The notes under the pieces were generated by a model that saw nothing but the letters and a program-made list of their open reading frames with translations, made no database searches and was not told where the DNA came from. Below, piece after piece: positions 1-7,795 of a stretch of DNA of 64,000 nucleotides. A program made the translations under genes and the position numbers. Positions within the stretch are counted from its first letter, which is position 1, and every line of letters begins with the position of its first letter. The stretch is from the NCBI GenBank assembly GCA_958295755.1, contig OY282367.1, positions 868,022 through 932,021 on the forward strand, read 5' to 3'. Source of the stretch: an uncultured Acidimicrobiales bacterium. Lineage in GTDB: Bacteria; Actinomycetota; Acidimicrobiia; Acidimicrobiales; Hopanoidiivorantaceae.

Positions 1-202
1 TGGCTATGGCATCAAGGTTGGTGAGATCTCCTGAGCGCGCAGCGTCTAAATCTACCACATGCAGCCAGGCAGTACCTTGCTCGGCGAACACAGCGGCTTG
101 GTCGGCTGGAGAAGGGTTGTACTCGGTTTCGCGAGCGAAATCTCCCTGCATGAGACGAACGCAACGTCCGTCAATGATGTCTATCGCTGGAAAGATTTCC
201 AT
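1..202 (-). CDS. hisA: HisA, N-terminal part (cut by window start)
   Basis: Reading the minus strand from the ATG at 202 gives a protein starting FPAIDIIDGRCVRLMQGD after two residues, followed by a WLHVVDLDAA segment. This is the typical first beta strand and phosphate-loop region of the TIM-barrel ProFAR isomerase of histidine biosynthesis (HisA; in many actinobacteria the dual HisA/TrpF enzyme PriA). It isomerises ProFAR to PRFAR, the substrate of HisH/HisF. Only about 67 codons lie in the window, so catalytic residues beyond the N-terminal Asp (in AIDI) cannot be checked. It follows hisH on the same strand after an 83-bp gap, as expected in a his operon. Confidence 0.88.
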   Translation of the reverse strand, partial: MEIFPAIDIIDGRCVRLMQGDFARETEYNPSPADQAAVFAEQGTAWLHVVDLDAARSGDLTNLDAIA

Positions 203-285
203 TACTCTGCCTTTGTTCGCGTCTCTATCGAGTAGGGGATTTGCCCTACTTATAGAAATAGCACAAAATTCACTCACAAATTTAG

Positions 286-942
286 CTACAACGAGAGCAC
301 AAAATTCTTAAGTAGCTGCTGACCATCTGGGCCGGATTTTTCTGGGTGAAACTGGGTCGCCAATATATTGCCTTCGGCAACTGCGGCTGTGATGGGCCCG
401 GGATAGTAGCAGACAGCAGCTGTGCGGCTTTTATCATCGGGTGCGTAGGAGTGCACGAAATACATCCAGCTTCTGTCAAGACCTTCAAGTATTTGGACAT
501 TAGGTTTTGAAGCGTACATTTTTGTGAAGGGGGCGTGTTTTGAAGCCCAGTCTCTGTGGGTTAGTTCTATTTGGTTCCATTGCATGTGCGGCAGTTTCAC
601 ATCGCCGCGCAGGCGACAGACTTCTCCGCTGAGTATGCCTAAACCAGACACATCGGGGGCTTCTTCTGAAGAATCGTAGAGCATCTGCATGCCCACACAG
701 ATTGCTAGAAAAGGAACGCCTTTGTCTGCTACCTCCTTCACCACGGCTTCTAGCCGGGCTGCTCGGATGGCTTTCATGCAGCTACCGAAGTGCCCTACGC
801 CGGGAAGCACCACTGCGTCTGCTTTGAGGATGCGGTTAGGGTCAGAAGTCAGCTCGCTGTTTGCGCCTGCTCTGGCTATGCCTTGGACAGCAGAAAAGAG
901 GTTGCCTATGCCGTAATCTACGACTGCGACAGATGGGCTCAC
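286..942 (-). CDS. hisH: Imidazole glycerol phosphate synthase, glutaminase subunit HisH
   Basis: A 218-residue class I glutamine amidotransferase that supplies ammonia to HisF for making IGP and AICAR. Visible landmarks are the N-terminal VVDYGIGNLFS segment, the oxyanion region VVLPGVGHFG, the nucleophile elbow AICVGMQML with the catalytic Cys, and the C-terminal FHPEKSG carrying the catalytic His and Glu. Length is normal for the family. Its ATG overlaps the hisB stop by 4 bp (ATGA), indicating translational coupling. HisF is not in the window and probably follows hisA to the left. Confidence 0.95.
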   Translation of the reverse strand: MSPSVAVVDYGIGNLFSAVQGIARAGANSELTSDPNRILKADAVVLPGVGHFGSCMKAIRAARLEAVVKEVADKGVPFLAICVGMQMLYDSSEEAPDVSGLGILSGEVCRLRGDVKLPHMQWNQIELTHRDWASKHAPFTKMYASKPNVQILEGLDRSWMYFVHSYAPDDKSRTAAVCYYPGPITAAVAEGNILATQFHPEKSGPDGQQLLKNFVLSL

Positions 943-1532
943 AGCACACCCTTGGTGGAGGGTAGCTCAGTTCCTTCCTGTCGGGCTGCCTCGCGAAGGG
1001 CGATGGCTACTCCCTTGCAAGACGATTCGATGATGTGGTGAGTGTTGCGCCCTCGCACAAGCACTATGTGAAGCGTTAGGGCGGCTGAGGTTGCCAATGC
1101 TCGCCAAAACTCTTCCATCAGCTGTGGGTCAAAAGGCGGGTCGCCTAAGATTTTTTCACCGGGAGGATCTACTTCATAGTAAAGATACGGCCGGCCTGAG
1201 AGATCCAAAGCCACTTCTACCAGAGCTTCGTCTAGGGGGGCTGCTGCTGTGGCGAAGCGGCGCACTCCAGATTTATCGCCCAGAGCTTTGGCTAGGCATT
1301 GTCCGAGGACGATCCCTACATCTTCCACAGTATGATGGGCGTCAACTTCTCTATCGCCGTCGGCCTTTATAGAGAGGCTCCAGCCGCCGTGTTTGCCTAG
1401 TTGGTTGAGCATGTGGTCGAAGAACGGCAGACCTGTTTGGGCTGAGACTTGCCCGGGAGAGTCCAAGTTGAGAACTACCTCAACTTTGGTCTCTTTAGTC
1501 TCTCGTGTGATAGTAGCAGTCCTGTTTGCCAT
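939..1532 (-). CDS. hisB: Imidazoleglycerol-phosphate dehydratase HisB
   Basis: A 197-residue monofunctional IGP dehydratase that converts IGP to imidazole acetol phosphate, the substrate of HisC. The two metal-binding His-rich repeats are intact: FFDHMLNQLGKHGG with DAHHTVEDVGIVLG in the first half, and NTHHIIESSCKGVAIALREA in the second. There is no phosphatase domain, as usual outside enterobacteria. It lies 163 bp downstream of hisDC and overlaps hisH by 4 bp. That upstream gap (1533-1695) is T-rich on the plus strand and shows no gene. Confidence 0.95.
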   Translation of the reverse strand: MANRTATITRETKETKVEVVLNLDSPGQVSAQTGLPFFDHMLNQLGKHGGWSLSIKADGDREVDAHHTVEDVGIVLGQCLAKALGDKSGVRRFATAAAPLDEALVEVALDLSGRPYLYYEVDPPGEKILGDPPFDPQLMEEFWRALATSAALTLHIVLVRGRNTHHIIESSCKGVAIALREAARQEGTELPSTKGVL

Positions 1533-1695
1533 TCTTTAAGTGCCCCTTCTAAGTGCGGTTCCTTTTAAGTATTGCTTGAGTTTGCTATTTCTTTGCTCTT
1601 AGAGTGAGATATATTTTGCTTGAGTGGTAGCTATTTTGCTACTCATTTTTAGGGGCCTACTCATTTTTTGGGCAAGGTTATATGTGAGTGTTAAC

Positions 1696-4212
1696 CTACA
1701 GAACTTTATTGAGGGCAGCTATGAAGCGGGAGTTTTCTTCAGGGGTGCCCACCGTTACTCTGAGGCAACCTTGCAGGGCAGGCCAAGAAGTGCAGTCGCG
1801 GACTAAAACCGAATGTGAAACCAACCCGCGCCAAACTGGATTACCCGCAGGGATACTCGCGGGAATGCTAGCAGCGTTGCTACTGCTAGACATCTCAGGG
1901 CGAAAGAGGATGAAGTTGGCACTTGAGGGCCAGTAGTGCACGCCCGCTTCATCTAACCCTGAGCTGATACGATCGCGTTCGGCAATTATCTCAGTAACAC
2001 GCCTTGTTTTTTCGTCTTGAAAGCGAAGGGCGATTTCACCTACTGCCTGAGTAATGCTGTTGAGACGATAAGGCAGCGCGGCTTTTTCCATATCAGCTAC
2101 GACTTGCGAAGGGCCGAGCAGATACCCTAGGCGCGCTGCTGCCATTGCCCAGGTTTTAGAATAGGTGCGTGTTACTACCAAAGGAGTATCGTTGCTTAGC
2201 AAACTCAAAGCCGTTGCTGGAGCGAACTCTACATAGGCTTCATCAACTACTAGTAACGCACCGACTGCGGCGGTTTGTTCTAAGACTGCAACCACTGCCT
2301 CTGTGGAGTCTGCCAAACCTGTGGGGTTGTTGGGTGAGCACAGAAACACCACGCTCGGCCGCTCACGCTTGATAAGGTCGGCGGTTATGTCTAAATCAAG
2401 AACAAAATCTGGTGTTCTCTCCCCCACAACCAATTCGCTGGCAAGGCTTCTGGCGATGTGGGAATGTAGAGCATAGGTTGGCTGAAACATAGCAACCTTA
2501 CGACCAGCCCCGCCATAGCACATCAGCAAAGTCTGGATGACTTCGTTAGAACCATTGGCGGCGAAGATCTGCGAAGGTGCCAAATCGTGGAACTCTCCCA
2601 AGGCAGCGCAAAGGCTCTGGGCACTGCGCTGCGGATATCTGTTCCATGAGGACATTGCCAGTGCTTCTGCCACTGCCTCATCAAAGCCAGCGGGTGGTGG
2701 ATAGGGCGATTCGTTGGTATTTAAGCGCACTTCTACTTCTAGCTGAGGCGAGTGATATCTCTTGAGTTCTACGACATTAGGACGCAGTGAGGTGAATGAA
2801 CTATCTGAGCCGTCAGTATTGCTCAAGGCTGCACTGTCTAGGTCTGGGTTGTCTAGGTCTGGGCTGTCGGCGATGAGTTCTTGCATGCGCGAGTTCTCAA
2901 GACGCGCAACTATCGCATCTCGGTGTCCTATCAATCCTTCGGCTTCTGCCAAGGTGGCTGTGGTTTCAGCTACTGCGACAAAACCTTCAGGGCTGACTGA
3001 AATCGTGTGAAGTCGCTTTTGAAAATCAACTGCTTGTAATCCGCTGGCAAATCTAGCTGTCCCGCCTGTGGGAAGCACATGGGATGGGCCTGCTATGTAA
3101 TCGCCGATGACAGCAGGTGAGAACTCACCGCAAAAGACCGCTCCGGCATTGCGGACACCTTCAGCTAGTCTCTCAGCGTCGGCGCACATAAGTTGTAGAT
3201 GTTCTGGGGCTAGTCGGTTAGCTACCTCAACGGCCGTCTCAAGATCGTCCACCAAGACGCTATAGCCCCCTACTTTGAGTGTCGCCTCAGCATCTTGGCG
3301 CCTAGGGCTTGCTTTAAGTTGTTGTGCTAGGGCTTCTTCAACTCGCTGCAAAAATTCTTCTGATGGCGAAATCAACCAAACGCGACCAGCAGGGCCGTGC
3401 TCGGCTTGTGCAAGCAGGTCTGCCGCTGCCAACTCAAGTGATGTGTCACTGTCGGCAATGACGGCAACCTCAGAAGGCCCGGCAAATCCAGATACAACTC
3501 CAACTACTCCACTCACTTCTTGTTGAGCTAGAGCTACATAGATGTTTCCCGGCCCAGCTATAACATCTACAGGAGTAACACTTTCTGTGCCAAAAGCTAA
3601 TGCCGCTATGGCACCAGCTCCGCCAATGCGATAGATGGTATCTACTCCAGCTATCTGAGCCGCTGCCAAAGTCATAGAAGAAACAGCACCAGAAGGATCA
3701 GGTGGCGTACAAATTGAGATGCTTTCGACTCCAGCGACTTTGGCGGGAAGAGCCGTCATCAGCACAGAAGAGGGATAGCTAGCCTTGCCGCCTGGCACAT
3801 ACAAACCTGCAGATTCCACAGCAATAGATCGAGCAACAATGTCGATGCCGTTTGATGTGTGACGCTGAGATGACTGAAGCAAGGACTGCTGATATTCAGT
3901 GATGCTTTCTGCGGCTTTTCGCAGAGCCTCTAAAACTTGACTAGATGTAGAATCTGTGGCCGCGGAAATCTCAGAAGGTGGCACAGCAATGCTGGCAATG
4001 CTTGCGCCGTCAAACCGCTCGGCTAGCTCATATAAAGCAGTATCTCTTCGGGCGCGTACATCGGCGATTATTTCGCGCACAGATTGGCGAGATGTCTCCA
4101 ACTCGGGATCTTCAAAGCGCGAAGCAACAAGCTCGGCAGCTTTTCCGCCCCGCAAGTCAATTTGAGGCAAGTCAATTTGCTGCAAGTCAAGCCGATTAAG
4201 TCGTTTCGACAT
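1696..4212 (-). CDS. hisDC: HisD-HisC fusion: histidinol dehydrogenase / histidinol-phosphate aminotransferase
   Basis: One uninterrupted 838-residue frame carries two enzymes of histidine synthesis. Residues 1-435 are HisD: predicted zinc ligands Gln269, His272, Asp371 and His402, plus the catalytic Glu337-His338 pair (LAPEHLQ), and the AGPGNIY and AGPSEVA segments. Residues 478-838 are HisC, a fold-type I PLP aminotransferase: RLNTNESPYPPP, SPNNPTG, DEAY with Tyr660, and the PLP lysine K686 in RTYSKTW. The linker (436-477) is Asp/Ser-rich with a small DLDNPDLD duplication; the N-terminus also has a duplicated QQIDLPQIDL. HisC has a SIPASIPAG insertion near residue 785. In most actinobacteria hisD and hisC are adjacent separate genes, so this is probably a stop-loss fusion. 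It starts 3 bp after the nth stop codon. Confidence 0.93.
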   Translation of the reverse strand: MSKRLNRLDLQQIDLPQIDLRGGKAAELVASRFEDPELETSRQSVREIIADVRARRDTALYELAERFDGASIASIAVPPSEISAATDSTSSQVLEALRKAAESITEYQQSLLQSSQRHTSNGIDIVARSIAVESAGLYVPGGKASYPSSVLMTALPAKVAGVESISICTPPDPSGAVSSMTLAAAQIAGVDTIYRIGGAGAIAALAFGTESVTPVDVIAGPGNIYVALAQQEVSGVVGVVSGFAGPSEVAVIADSDTSLELAAADLLAQAEHGPAGRVWLISPSEEFLQRVEEALAQQLKASPRRQDAEATLKVGGYSVLVDDLETAVEVANRLAPEHLQLMCADAERLAEGVRNAGAVFCGEFSPAVIGDYIAGPSHVLPTGGTARFASGLQAVDFQKRLHTISVSPEGFVAVAETTATLAEAEGLIGHRDAIVARLENSRMQELIADSPDLDNPDLDSAALSNTDGSDSSFTSLRPNVVELKRYHSPQLEVEVRLNTNESPYPPPAGFDEAVAEALAMSSWNRYPQRSAQSLCAALGEFHDLAPSQIFAANGSNEVIQTLLMCYGGAGRKVAMFQPTYALHSHIARSLASELVVGERTPDFVLDLDITADLIKRERPSVVFLCSPNNPTGLADSTEAVVAVLEQTAAVGALLVVDEAYVEFAPATALSLLSNDTPLVVTRTYSKTWAMAAARLGYLLGPSQVVADMEKAALPYRLNSITQAVGEIALRFQDEKTRRVTEIIAERDRISSGLDEAGVHYWPSSANFILFRPEMSSSSNAASIPASIPAGNPVWRGLVSHSVLVRDCTSWPALQGCLRVTVGTPEENSRFIAALNKVL

Positions 4213-4215
4213 GAT

Positions 4216-4887
4216 TCAAACTTTCGCTACGGGCTCAAACTCAAATGCTGAAAGGCAAAAATCTTGACACACGCACTTTGAGCAAATGGGCTTGCGCGCA
4301 TGACAAATCTCGCGTCCGTGCAAGATGAGCCGAAGGCTAAAATCGCCTCGCTCTTGTGCGGGCACCATCGGGTTCAGATCTAACTCTATCTTTACCGGGT
4401 CGGTCTCTTTCGTCATGCCCATACGCTGTGAGAGGCGACTTACATGGGTGTCTACGGGCAACCCCGGCAATTCAAAAGCTACACTTCGTACCACATTGGC
4501 GGTTTTACGCCCTACTCCCGGCAGGCGAGTGAGATCGTCCATAGCAGTCGGCACTTCCCCGTCGTGTACTTCCACGAGCCGTTGGGCCATAGCCACGATG
4601 TTGCGAGCTTTGTTCTGGTAAAAACCTGTTGAATGGATGATCTCTTCCACTTCTTGCGGTGGTGCCTCTGCTAGCTCTTCCGCCGTTGGGAACCGCTCAA
4701 ACAGCACAGGTGTGACCATATTTACCCGCTTGTCGGTGCACTGGGCAGAAAGAATGGTGGCTACTAGCAGCTCAAAGGGGTCGCGGTGATCCAAAGCACA
4801 AGCCACATCAGGATATTCTTCTGACAGCCTCAGGTTGGCTTCTCGCGCACGACCTTTGGGGCTTCGCGGCTTTCCCATAACTTTCAC
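4216..4887 (-). CDS. nth: Endonuclease III (DNA glycosylase/AP lyase)
   Basis: A 223-residue base-excision-repair enzyme removing oxidised pyrimidines. The helix-hairpin-helix LTRLPGVGRKTANVV carries the catalytic Lys; the catalytic Asp is in LPVDTHVSR. The C-terminal 4Fe-4S cluster motif C-X6-C-X2-C-X5-C is complete (CHARKPICSKCVCQDFC). An ILSAQCTDKRVN segment is typical of the family. It is the first gene of the minus-strand run leading into hisDC, and is divergent from mshD across a 49-bp gap. Confidence 0.95.
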   Translation of the reverse strand: MKVMGKPRSPKGRAREANLRLSEEYPDVACALDHRDPFELLVATILSAQCTDKRVNMVTPVLFERFPTAEELAEAPPQEVEEIIHSTGFYQNKARNIVAMAQRLVEVHDGEVPTAMDDLTRLPGVGRKTANVVRSVAFELPGLPVDTHVSRLSQRMGMTKETDPVKIELDLNPMVPAQERGDFSLRLILHGREICHARKPICSKCVCQDFCLSAFEFEPVAKV

Positions 4888-4936
4888 GCTATCTAATTTG
4901 ACTTCTACTAAAGCTTTTCTGCCGTAGCTTTAAAGT

Positions 4937-5668
4937 ATGGGATTGGTTACAAATAGCGCAGACCCGTCATTTGACTGGACTGCTGAGTTTGCCAGTGCTG
5001 CTGAATATAACAGTGCTACTGAAAGAACCGGCGACTTGCTACGCTTCGCTACTCGCGTCAAAGACGAGGTAGCCAGCAATGGCGGAGGCAGAGCTCAACT
5101 TTGGATGCTTGATGTAAATGTTGGTGATGACGAACGACTTATGGCGGCAGGTTTTCGCCCTTATCGCGACTTGTGGAAGATGCAGGTGCCACTGCCCGCA
5201 GTGTTGTCTGAGGGCTACAGCCCTGTGGAGGTTCGCCCATATGATGCTGGAGACGAAGAAGAATTTTTGTATGTGAATAGCCGTGCTTTCGCTTGGCATC
5301 CTGAGCAAGGGCGACTAACTTCAGAGGAGCTGCACAAAAGGTTCGCTGAGCCTTGGTATGACCCCAAAGGGTTTCTAGTGCTAGAGATAGACGGGCGCAT
5401 AGCTGGATTTTGTTGGACGAAAGTGCATGAGGAACCGCCAACAGGCGAAATATACGCCATCGCAGTTGATCCCGACTTCGCAGGTCGCAGACTTGGTTTG
5501 CCTTTGACTTATGCCGGGCTGACACACCTTATGGGTGTGGGTCAAAATACAGCAATACTTTATGTGGAATCAGATAATGCCCCGGCCGTCAAGATCTACC
5601 GAAAGTTGGGCTTTGGCTTACACCAAGTAAATCGCGCTTACGAAGCTACGGTAGAATTGGCAGACTAG
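4937..5668 (+). CDS. mshD: Mycothiol synthase (GNAT acetyltransferase)
   Basis: MshD acetylates Cys-GlcN-Ins with acetyl-CoA in the last step of mycothiol synthesis, the actinobacterial low-molecular-weight thiol. The C-terminal half is very typical: RAFAWHPEQGRLTSEEL, EPWYDPKGFLVLE, GFCWTKVHEE, a GNAT acetyl-CoA loop around DFAGRRLGLPLT, and ILYVESDNAPAVKIYRKLGF. Characterised MshD proteins have two GNAT domains in about 300 residues; here the protein is 243 residues and the N-terminal domain is short and poorly matched, so it may have only one full domain. It is followed after 4 bp by a membrane protein and then menG. Confidence 0.88.
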   Translation: MGLVTNSADPSFDWTAEFASAAEYNSATERTGDLLRFATRVKDEVASNGGGRAQLWMLDVNVGDDERLMAAGFRPYRDLWKMQVPLPAVLSEGYSPVEVRPYDAGDEEEFLYVNSRAFAWHPEQGRLTSEELHKRFAEPWYDPKGFLVLEIDGRIAGFCWTKVHEEPPTGEIYAIAVDPDFAGRRLGLPLTYAGLTHLMGVGQNTAILYVESDNAPAVKIYRKLGFGLHQVNRAYEATVELAD

Positions 5669-5672
5669 GGAA

Positions 5673-6020
5673 ATGCGAAGATTCAAGTGGTTCAATGCTA
5701 GTTTGCCACAGACTCTGCTGATAGCCACCTACTTGATGTATCTGGAGGCTGTTTTCGCCATTTTGTTCGGAAGAGTTCGCTCTTGGGGTTTGCTTGTGAT
5801 CACCATCTGTTTTATCGTAGGCGCACTAGGTATTTCCAATGAGAAGAAGCTGGGCTATAATATGGCTATAGGAACTGCTTTGGTGAATGTCGTAGTTCTG
5901 GTTTGGTTGTTTTTGAGTAGCGGATTTGGTTTTATCTTTGCTTTGCTAATTGCTATTGTGCTTTTGGCACTGCTGTTGCATCCGCAGAGCAGACACTATG
6001 GACGGGTCTGGTTCAGATAA
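5673..6020 (+). CDS. Small membrane protein, function unknown
   Basis: A 115-residue protein with about four hydrophobic helices (approximate residues 12-32, 37-53, 63-82 and 84-102) and a basic C-terminus (RHYGRVWFR). No enzymatic motif is visible and I do not recognise the family. It lies in a tight run mshD - this gene - menG: 4 bp after mshD, and its stop codon is directly followed by the menG ATG. This supports it being a real, co-translated gene. Confidence 0.7.
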   Translation: MRRFKWFNASLPQTLLIATYLMYLEAVFAILFGRVRSWGLLVITICFIVGALGISNEKKLGYNMAIGTALVNVVVLVWLFLSSGFGFIFALLIAIVLLALLLHPQSRHYGRVWFR

Positions 6021-6734
6021 ATGCTGAAAACAGCCGACAAAGCGCAGCGAGACCGCACAGCCTCTGTGCGAGATATGTTCGACCGAATAGCAGTGCGTTA
6101 CGACCTCATGAACCGTGTCGTGAGCTTAGGTATGGACGCTAGCTGGAGGCGAGCAGCTGTGGCCAGTTTGCAGCTTTCCCAGGGCAGCACAGTTTTAGAT
6201 CTTGCTTGTGGCACTGGCGCGCTGTCTGAAGAACTAAACAAAGCCGGTATGCAACCTGTTGGAATAGACATAGCCGAGCAAATGTTGAAACAAGCAGACG
6301 AGGCTCTGCCTGTCAGCATCGGCGACTGTTTGAGGTTGCCAGTTAGAGATGCCTCGGCACAAGGCGTGATCTGCGGTTTTGCTTTGCGCCATTTTGTCTC
6401 TATGCGACCTTTGCTAGCTGAAATTGCCCGTGTGCTCGTGCCAAATGGCCGCTTAGTGCTCTTAGAGCTAGATGAGCCGCGCCCATGGTTGTTACGACAA
6501 TGCCATTGTCTTTATAGTCGCACTTTGATACCACTTGCAGGCAAGGTTCTCTCGGAAAAACAGGCTTATAAGTACTTGCCATATTCTCTGGCGTTCTTGC
6601 CTGATCCTAAACAACTAGAGGTTGATTTGAGAGAGACAGGCTTCATAGACATCACATATCAATCTTTGAGTTTGGGAATTGCCCAGATAGTGGCTAGCAG
6701 TCTGGAGTCTGGCAGTCGAGGCAGTGCTAACTAG
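6021..6734 (+). CDS. menG: Demethylmenaquinone methyltransferase
   Basis: A 237-residue SAM-dependent methyltransferase of the UbiE/MenG family, converting demethylmenaquinone to menaquinone. Family signatures are MFDRIAVRYDLMNRVVSLGMD near the N-terminus, the SAM-binding VLDLACGTGALS, and the post-II region LVPNGRLVLLELDEP. It converges with menA, whose product makes its substrate; the two genes are separated by 32 bp. The C-terminus (IAQIVASSL) is slightly short of the usual KPV ending but otherwise normal. Confidence 0.92.
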   Translation: MLKTADKAQRDRTASVRDMFDRIAVRYDLMNRVVSLGMDASWRRAAVASLQLSQGSTVLDLACGTGALSEELNKAGMQPVGIDIAEQMLKQADEALPVSIGDCLRLPVRDASAQGVICGFALRHFVSMRPLLAEIARVLVPNGRLVLLELDEPRPWLLRQCHCLYSRTLIPLAGKVLSEKQAYKYLPYSLAFLPDPKQLEVDLRETGFIDITYQSLSLGIAQIVASSLESGSRGSAN

Positions 6735-6766
6735 TGCTATCCCTACCTGGCTACCCCAGTGCTGTG

Positions 6767-7663
6767 TTACCCCAATGCCAGGCCGACAGCCAGAGTAAAT
6801 CCGTAAATTGCCAGAAGCCCGCCGGTGGCTTTTAAGACCATTGGACTTGCTTCTTCGCCTTTGAGGACACGGCGAATTGGAGCTATAGCTAGCAGGGAGG
6901 CTATTAGAGCTAGAAATGCCCAAGGTCGCGAAAGATCAGCAACGATCACTGCCCCAGTAGCAACCATCCAAAACAACAGATAGAGGCTTCTGGCCCATTT
7001 CATTGCAAAACGCCTTTCAATGATTACCGATAAAGTGCGTTTGCCAACTTCTCTGTCGGCGGTTAAGTCGCGGAGATTATTAGCGGTTAGAAGAGCACAA
7101 GCTACCGCACCTACTCCTACTCCGCACACCATAGCTAGCCCACTGATCTCTTCAATCTGAACAAAAGTTGTGCCGACTGTGGCTACCAGACCAAAAAACA
7201 GCATCACTGAGACTTCTCCGAAACCCCTGTAGCCGTAAGGGTGCTTTCCACCTGTGTACAGATACGCAGCGGCAATGGCTACTGCACCTACCAGAATCAA
7301 CCACCAAGTTGTCCAAAGTGCAAGAAAGAAACCAGCAATCGCTGCTGCGGTGAAACAAATTATCGCAGCCCACAAGACCTGTCTAGGTGCTGCTGCCCCT
7401 GAAGCCACTAGGCGTTTGGGGCCAATTCTTGTCTTGTCGGTTCCTCGCACTCCGTCGCTGTAGTCGTTGGCGTAGTTAACTCCGATTTGAAGTGCAACTG
7501 CAACTAGAAGAGTAAACAGCAACCGCCATAAATTTATAGCATCGCCTATTGATTCGTCTGCTGTTGGGTCTATAGCAACAGAAGTTCCAATCAGCACTGG
7601 AGCCAAAGCTGCTGTGAGAGTTCGGGGTCGTGCACCTGCCAACCAGTCTTTAGCATTTGCCAT
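6767..7663 (-). CDS. menA: 1,4-dihydroxy-2-naphthoate polyprenyltransferase
   Basis: A 298-residue UbiA-superfamily membrane enzyme that attaches the polyprenyl tail to DHNA, giving demethylmenaquinone. The first Asp-rich motif is NYANDYSDGVRGTD followed by RIGPKRLVASG; the second is ANNLRDLTADREVGKRTL. About eight transmembrane helices are visible. The N-terminal WLAGARPRTLTAALAPVL is standard for MenA. Its position opposite menG places both late menaquinone steps here. Confidence 0.94.
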   Translation of the reverse strand: MANAKDWLAGARPRTLTAALAPVLIGTSVAIDPTADESIGDAINLWRLLFTLLVAVALQIGVNYANDYSDGVRGTDKTRIGPKRLVASGAAAPRQVLWAAIICFTAAAIAGFFLALWTTWWLILVGAVAIAAAYLYTGGKHPYGYRGFGEVSVMLFFGLVATVGTTFVQIEEISGLAMVCGVGVGAVACALLTANNLRDLTADREVGKRTLSVIIERRFAMKWARSLYLLFWMVATGAVIVADLSRPWAFLALIASLLAIAPIRRVLKGEEASPMVLKATGGLLAIYGFTLAVGLALG

Positions 7664-7728
7664 CTGTCAGAGAGATTAGCATGGAGTAGTGGCTAGAAAG
7701 GATTTGCTGTACTTTATGAACCGCCTTA

Positions 7729-7795
7729 TGAATTGGTTGGCCAGTGAATTGGTTAGCCCAGTGAATCGGTTAGCCCTGTGAATCGGTTGGCAGGT
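7729..7795 (+). repeat. Four 16-17-bp tandem repeats over a start codon, with a coupled upstream ORF
   Basis: Four imperfect copies of a unit like TGAATTGGTTAGCCCAG run head to tail (7729-7744, 7745-7761, 7762-7778, 7779-7795). The last copy contains the sequence just after the GTG start of the DUF255 gene (GTG AAT CGG TTG, MNRL). A 21-codon upstream ORF (7716-7781) begins MNRLMNWLASE, crosses the repeats and stops in a GTGA overlap with the GTG start. The repeat therefore multiplied the original start region and may have left a leader peptide that couples translation. Confidence 0.6.
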
